From VGKU01 sp964388785 (GTDB lineage: Bacteria; Patescibacteriota; Patescibacteriia; UBA9934; GWF2-40-263), in assembly GCA_964388785.1 (NCBI GenBank), contig CAYMBX010000043.1, forward strand, positions 1-7,718: DNA of 7,718 nucleotides. Direction: 5' to 3'. The notes below the pieces were generated by a model that worked only from the letters and a program-made list of their open reading frames with translations, had not been told where the DNA came from and did not search any database. This document shows positions 4,741 to 7,718 of this stretch, in pieces (positions within the stretch are counted from its first letter, which is position 1; every line of letters begins with the position of its first letter). The translations under genes were made by a program, and so were the position numbers.

Positions 4741-6822
4741 ATGCCCCGTGAATATCCCATTGAAAAGACACGCAACTTTGGAATCTTTGCCCATATTGAT
4801 GCCGGTAAAACGACGGTTTCAGAGCGTATTCTTTTTTACACCGGTCGAAAGCACAAGATCGGAGAAGTGCATGAAGGAGAAGCGACGATGGACTGGATGG
4901 AACAGGAACGAGAGCGTGGGATTACCATCACAGCGGCCGCGACGACCTGCTTTTGGAAAGATCATCGTTTGAATTTGATCGATACTCCCGGACACATTGA
5001 CTTTACCGTTGAAGTGAAACGCTCCATGCGTGTGCTCGATGGGGGGGTCGCAGTGTTTGATGGTGTGGCTGGCGTGGAACCGCAATCGGAAACAAACTGG
5101 CGCTATGCGGATGAGTACATGGTTCCTCGCATTTGTTTTATCAATAAGTTGGACCGAACCGGTGCGGATTTTTATAAAGATTTGAAATCGGTCCATGACC
5201 GATTGACCAAGAACGCTCATCCGATTCAACTCCCAATCGGGACCGAAGGCAATTTCAATGGGATTATCGACCTCATCAAGATGCGCGCATTCTTTTATCG
5301 CGATGATCTTGGAAAGGAAGTCGAAGAAGGTGAAATTCCGGAAGAGATGAAGGCTCAAGCCGATGAATGGCGTGCCAAACTGCTCGAGGCTGTTTCGGAA
5401 AATGACGAGCAGCTCATGAATAAGTATCTCGGCGGTGAGGAAATCACGGAAGAAGAAATTAAAGCCGTTATTCGAAAAGCAACGATCGCGAATCAATTTA
5501 TTCCGGTGATGTGTGGCAGTGCGCTCAAGAATAAAGGTGTACAGTTGTTGCTCGATGCCGTGGTGGCGTATTTGCCGAGTCCGATCGAGGTTCCGGCAGT
5601 GAAGGGAACCGATCCGGACGATGAAACAAAAGAACTCGAACGTCATGCAAACGACAGCGATCCGTTTTCTGCACTCGCGTTCAAAATTGCCGCCGATCCG
5701 TATGTGGGGAAGCTCGCGTTTTTCCGCGTCTATTCGGGAGTCGTGAAATCCGGTTCTTATATTCTCAACTCGTCCACCGGTGAAAAGGAACGCGTAAGCC
5801 GCATTGTGCGCTTGCATGCCAATACGCGCGAAGAAGTTTCTGAGGTTTATGCGGGAGACATTGCAGCAATGGTCGGACTCAAAGGAACTTTTACCGGACA
5901 CACCTTGTGTGATCCCGACCACCCGATCTTGCTTGAAGCGATTATCTTCCCAGAACCAGTGATTTCCATCGCCATTGAACCGAAAACAAAGGCCGACCAA
6001 GAAAAGATGGGCATGGCGTTGCAAAAACTTGCGGAGGAAGATCCAACGTTCCGCGTGCGTACCGATGAAGAAACCAATCAGGTGATTATTTCCGGAATGG
6101 GAGAATTGCATCTCGACATTATTGTCGACCGCATGAAGCGTGAATTCAATGTAGAGTGTAACGTCGGTCAACCACAGGTATCTTATCGCGAAACGATCAA
6201 AGGCAACGCGGAAGGAGAAGGGAAATACATCCGTCAGACAGGCGGACGCGGTCAATATGGGCATGCACTTGTCCGTATTGAGAAGATGGAACCCGGCACT
6301 GGAATTCTCTTTGAAGAAGAGGTGAAAGGTGGAGCAATTCCGAAAGAATATTTCAATCCGATTGAAAAAGGTGTTCGCGAAGCGGCGGATCGTGGTGTGC
6401 TCGCGGGCTTCCCGATTCTTGACTGTAAGATTGTCTTGTACGACGGGTCTTACCACGAAGTGGACTCTTCGGAAGCGGCCTTTAAGATCGCAGGTTCGAT
6501 GGCCTTCCAAGATGCGGCAAAGAAAGCGGGTGTGGAACTTTTGGAACCGATGATGAAAGTCGAAGTGGTTACTCCGGAAGATTTCATGGGATCCGTGGTC
6601 GGAGATTTGAACTCCAAGCGCGGTCAGATTCAGGAGATGGGCGACCGCACCGGATCAAAAGTGATTCATGCATTTGTCCCGCTTGCGGAAATGTTCGGGT
6701 ACGCGACCTCGCTGCGATCACTGACTCAAGGACGTGCAAGCTATTCCATGGAATTCGACCATTACGAACCGGTTCCGTCGAACGTGTCAAAAGAAATTAT
6801 TGAGAAGCGTGGTGGGAAATAA
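4741..6822 (+). CDS. fusA: Translation elongation factor G
   Basis: GTPase that drives tRNA-mRNA translocation on the ribosome; 693 residues, the usual size. GTP-binding motifs: G1 AHIDAGKTT (17-25), G2 RGITIT (59-64), G3 DTPGHIDF (81-88), G4 NKLD (135-138) and G5 GSAL (259-262). Domain II begins near residue 305, and domain III contains the EEDPTFRV and SGMGELHLDI blocks. Domain IV has GGRGQYGH and the tip YHEVDSSEAAFK, with the conserved His that reaches the decoding site. Domain V runs to EIIEKRGGK. The start at MPREYPIEKTRNFGIFAHID is canonical. Small departures from the commonest bacterial sequence are EVKRSM for EVERSL and NKLD for NKMD, neither expected to harm activity. A run of seven G (5041-5047) is read in frame. 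It is the last gene of the operon and ends just before a strong terminator. Confidence 0.98.
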   Translation: MPREYPIEKTRNFGIFAHIDAGKTTVSERILFYTGRKHKIGEVHEGEATMDWMEQERERGITITAAATTCFWKDHRLNLIDTPGHIDFTVEVKRSMRVLDGGVAVFDGVAGVEPQSETNWRYADEYMVPRICFINKLDRTGADFYKDLKSVHDRLTKNAHPIQLPIGTEGNFNGIIDLIKMRAFFYRDDLGKEVEEGEIPEEMKAQADEWRAKLLEAVSENDEQLMNKYLGGEEITEEEIKAVIRKATIANQFIPVMCGSALKNKGVQLLLDAVVAYLPSPIEVPAVKGTDPDDETKELERHANDSDPFSALAFKIAADPYVGKLAFFRVYSGVVKSGSYILNSSTGEKERVSRIVRLHANTREEVSEVYAGDIAAMVGLKGTFTGHTLCDPDHPILLEAIIFPEPVISIAIEPKTKADQEKMGMALQKLAEEDPTFRVRTDEETNQVIISGMGELHLDIIVDRMKREFNVECNVGQPQVSYRETIKGNAEGEGKYIRQTGGRGQYGHALVRIEKMEPGTGILFEEEVKGGAIPKEYFNPIEKGVREAADRGVLAGFPILDCKIVLYDGSYHEVDSSEAAFKIAGSMAFQDAAKKAGVELLEPMMKVEVVTPEDFMGSVVGDLNSKRGQIQEMGDRTGSKVIHAFVPLAEMFGYATSLRSLTQGRASYSMEFDHYEPVPSNVSKEIIEKRGGK

Positions 6823-6827
6823 ATAAA

Positions 6828-6868
6828 CAATAGAAAGACCTGTCCTTGTCGGACAGGTTTTTCTATTG
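6828..6868 (+). terminator. Rho-independent terminator of the str operon
   Basis: CAATAGAAAGACCTGTCC (6828-6845) pairs base for base with 6851-6868 around the loop TTGTC: 18 bp with a single G-U pair. The GC core ACCTGTCC/GGACAGGT is followed directly by TTTTTC, the classic arrangement. It starts 5 bases after the fusA stop. Its outer A/T arms also make it work in the reverse direction. Confidence 0.93.
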
Positions 6869-6894
6869 ACAAAAGAGCTATTTTCTGGCATGTT
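6866..6894 (+). promoter_or_regulatory. Possible promoter of the downstream membrane protein gene
   Basis: A perfect TTGACA (6866-6871) stands 17 bases before CATGTT (6889-6894), which matches TATAAT at only 3/6. The -35 overlaps the last three bases of the fusA terminator. The predicted start near 6901 gives a leader of about 37 bases containing the ribosome binding site. TGGC-N7-GCCA spans the -10 (6887-6901 region) and might be an operator, but that is speculative. Confidence 0.45.
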
Positions 6895-6923
6895 TGGCCA
6901 AGCACTTTGAGAGTCTGAGACAA

Positions 6924-6929
6924 AAGGAG
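6924..6929 (+). promoter_or_regulatory. Shine-Dalgarno of the SPFH-like gene (decides the start)
   Basis: AAGGAG with an 8-base spacer to the GTG at 6938. It is the best ribosome binding site in the window and supports a gene whose start codon is not ATG. Confidence 0.8.
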
Positions 6930-6937
6930 AGACGACG

Positions 6938-7718
6938 GTGAGACGGCCAAGCGTCCAGAACTTTAGTGATACCGACAAGGTCATTCTCGTTGTAGTCGTT
7001 GCGATCGGACTTGTCGCGATCGCTCTGACCTGGAGCGACGCCTCGTCGACGACCTGTTACGTGCCAGACGGCCAACGTATGGTGCTCTACGGAGGAGAGG
7101 GCAATAAAGCTCGGATCCTGCCGCCCGGTGAGCATCCATTTGCCGGTTACGCCTACGAAGACGACTATCTGGTCGCCGTAGGTTCCCCGATCTCGACGAC
7201 ATTCGATGTGCGTGAAGATCAAGGAAGTGTCGCGGGGGTGGGCCATCTGCTTGCTCGCAATAGGTGGACGAAGGACACGATCTTGGGCGAAACCGCGCAG
7301 GTGGTGACGCCGCAACCGACCTACATCACCGTGCAACTCACGTATACGCTTTCGGACGAATCTCTCGACCGATTGGTGGCGGATTCGAACGACGCGCCGT
7401 TTGAACAAACCATCATGCCGAAACTTCTCCTCAAAGCATTTTCACGCGCCAAGGAGAAAATGATAAGCGAACAAGGGGTTGCTGTCCGTGCCTGGAACTG
7501 GGTTCGTCGGTCCGAAGTGGAGATCGTCGAGGACCAAACGGGCAAGATCGAGGAACGTATGCGCGAAATCCTTGCGAAGGAATTTGCGGCCAGGTACGAG
7601 ATTGAGCTCGTCGCCCTTTCGTTTCTCGGGATCGAAAAGCGAGACATTGGTGAGGATGAGCCGATTCGACCCATGCATCTGGCCGCACATCGCGCACCGC
7701 CAAGTGCTCGGATCCAAA
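6938..7718 (+). CDS. N-terminally anchored SPFH/band 7-like membrane protein, 3' end missing
   Basis: Open from GTG 6938 to the window edge with no stop: 260 codons, incomplete. AAGGAG 8 bases upstream supports the start. Residues 1-14 are short and polar, 15-32 (VILVVVVAIGLVAIALTW) form one transmembrane helix, and the remainder is soluble. CYVPDGQRMVLYGG and the following RILPPGEHPF (about 40-68) resemble the start of SPFH domains, where a pore-lipid-facing strand is followed by LPPG-H. FDVRE (89-93), TPQPTYITVQLTYTLSD (124-140) and the helix plus strand at 203-233 (EERMREILAKEF..YEIELVALSFLGIE) fit the expected order of prohibitin/stomatin-like proteins. Such proteins form membrane rings or scaffolds, often with a partner protease, but no partner is seen here. 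The assignment is by pattern only and the family is diverse. G+C is about 57-63% in sampled lines, unlike fusA. Existence of the gene is near certain; the family call is moderate. Confidence 0.62.
   Translation, partial: MRRPSVQNFSDTDKVILVVVVAIGLVAIALTWSDASSTTCYVPDGQRMVLYGGEGNKARILPPGEHPFAGYAYEDDYLVAVGSPISTTFDVREDQGSVAGVGHLLARNRWTKDTILGETAQVVTPQPTYITVQLTYTLSDESLDRLVADSNDAPFEQTIMPKLLLKAFSRAKEKMISEQGVAVRAWNWVRRSEVEIVEDQTGKIEERMREILAKEFAARYEIELVALSFLGIEKRDIGEDEPIRPMHLAAHRAPPSARIQ

Noticed and set aside
5041..5047. Run of seven G in fusA as a possible frameshift site
   Set aside because: The reading frame is intact across it (LDGGVAVFDG), and nothing suggests programmed slippage.
4819..6510. Very long minus-strand open frame (563 codons) opposite fusA
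   Set aside because: It is in codon register with fusA, so it stays open simply because fusA rarely uses TTA, CTA and TCA. The protein has no family resemblance and no ribosome binding site.
6887..6901. TGGC-N7-GCCA dyad near the last promoter as an operator
   Set aside because: A four-base inverted repeat is too short to support on its own; it is mentioned only as a possibility.
6878..7408. Minus-strand open frame of 176 codons opposite the last gene
   Set aside because: The plus strand has a coherent 260-codon frame with Shine-Dalgarno, membrane helix and domain order, while the minus frame is Arg/His-rich and featureless.

Overview
The window looks like a stretch of a Patescibacteria (CPR) chromosome. 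The evidence is indirect: MurA has the motif TDWQQPF, a site-2 protease sits directly behind murA, the conserved genes start on ATG without a Shine-Dalgarno, and the str operon rpsL-rpsG-fusA is compact. I cannot place it more precisely. By hand counts of sampled 60-base lines, G+C varies: about 32% in part of the protease, 43-48% in fusA and the FN3 gene, and about 57-65% in two genes (the HAD hydrolase and the last gene).

Layout, left to right. Positions 1-855 hold the 3' two-thirds of murA (peptidoglycan precursor synthesis). A complete M50 site-2 protease follows after 4 bases (860-1537). Convergent to it is a HAD-superfamily phosphatase (minus strand, 1565-2437) with its own terminator. 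Next, also on the minus strand, is a secreted or membrane-anchored protein with three fibronectin-III-like repeats (2515-3705), ending at a strong bidirectional terminator. A divergent promoter region (about 3706-3753) separates it from the plus-strand operon rpsL (3754-4179), rpsG (4246-4713) and fusA (4741-6822), which ends in an 18-bp terminator hairpin. After that, a new promoter and a good ribosome binding site open a GTG-started membrane protein resembling the SPFH/band 7 family. It runs off the right edge (6938-7718).

How the genes relate: S12, S7 and EF-G form the classic translation operon. MurA and the protease are envelope functions. The FN3 protein and the SPFH-like protein are predicted to be exported or membrane-bound.

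The most unusual point is that the GC-rich HAD gene lies between two exact 14-base direct repeats (1531-1544 and 2472-2485), both part of terminators. Removing one repeat plus the gene would leave the protease and the FN3 gene converging on a single bidirectional terminator, so the gene may be an insertion. Second, the two GC-rich genes use Shine-Dalgarno plus GTG starts, whereas the conserved genes use no visible Shine-Dalgarno. Third, the rpsL-rpsG gap can form mutually exclusive hairpins at the place where E. coli S7 autoregulates its operon. I found no CRISPR array, tRNA, rRNA or insertion sequence, and no clear new defence or mobile system.
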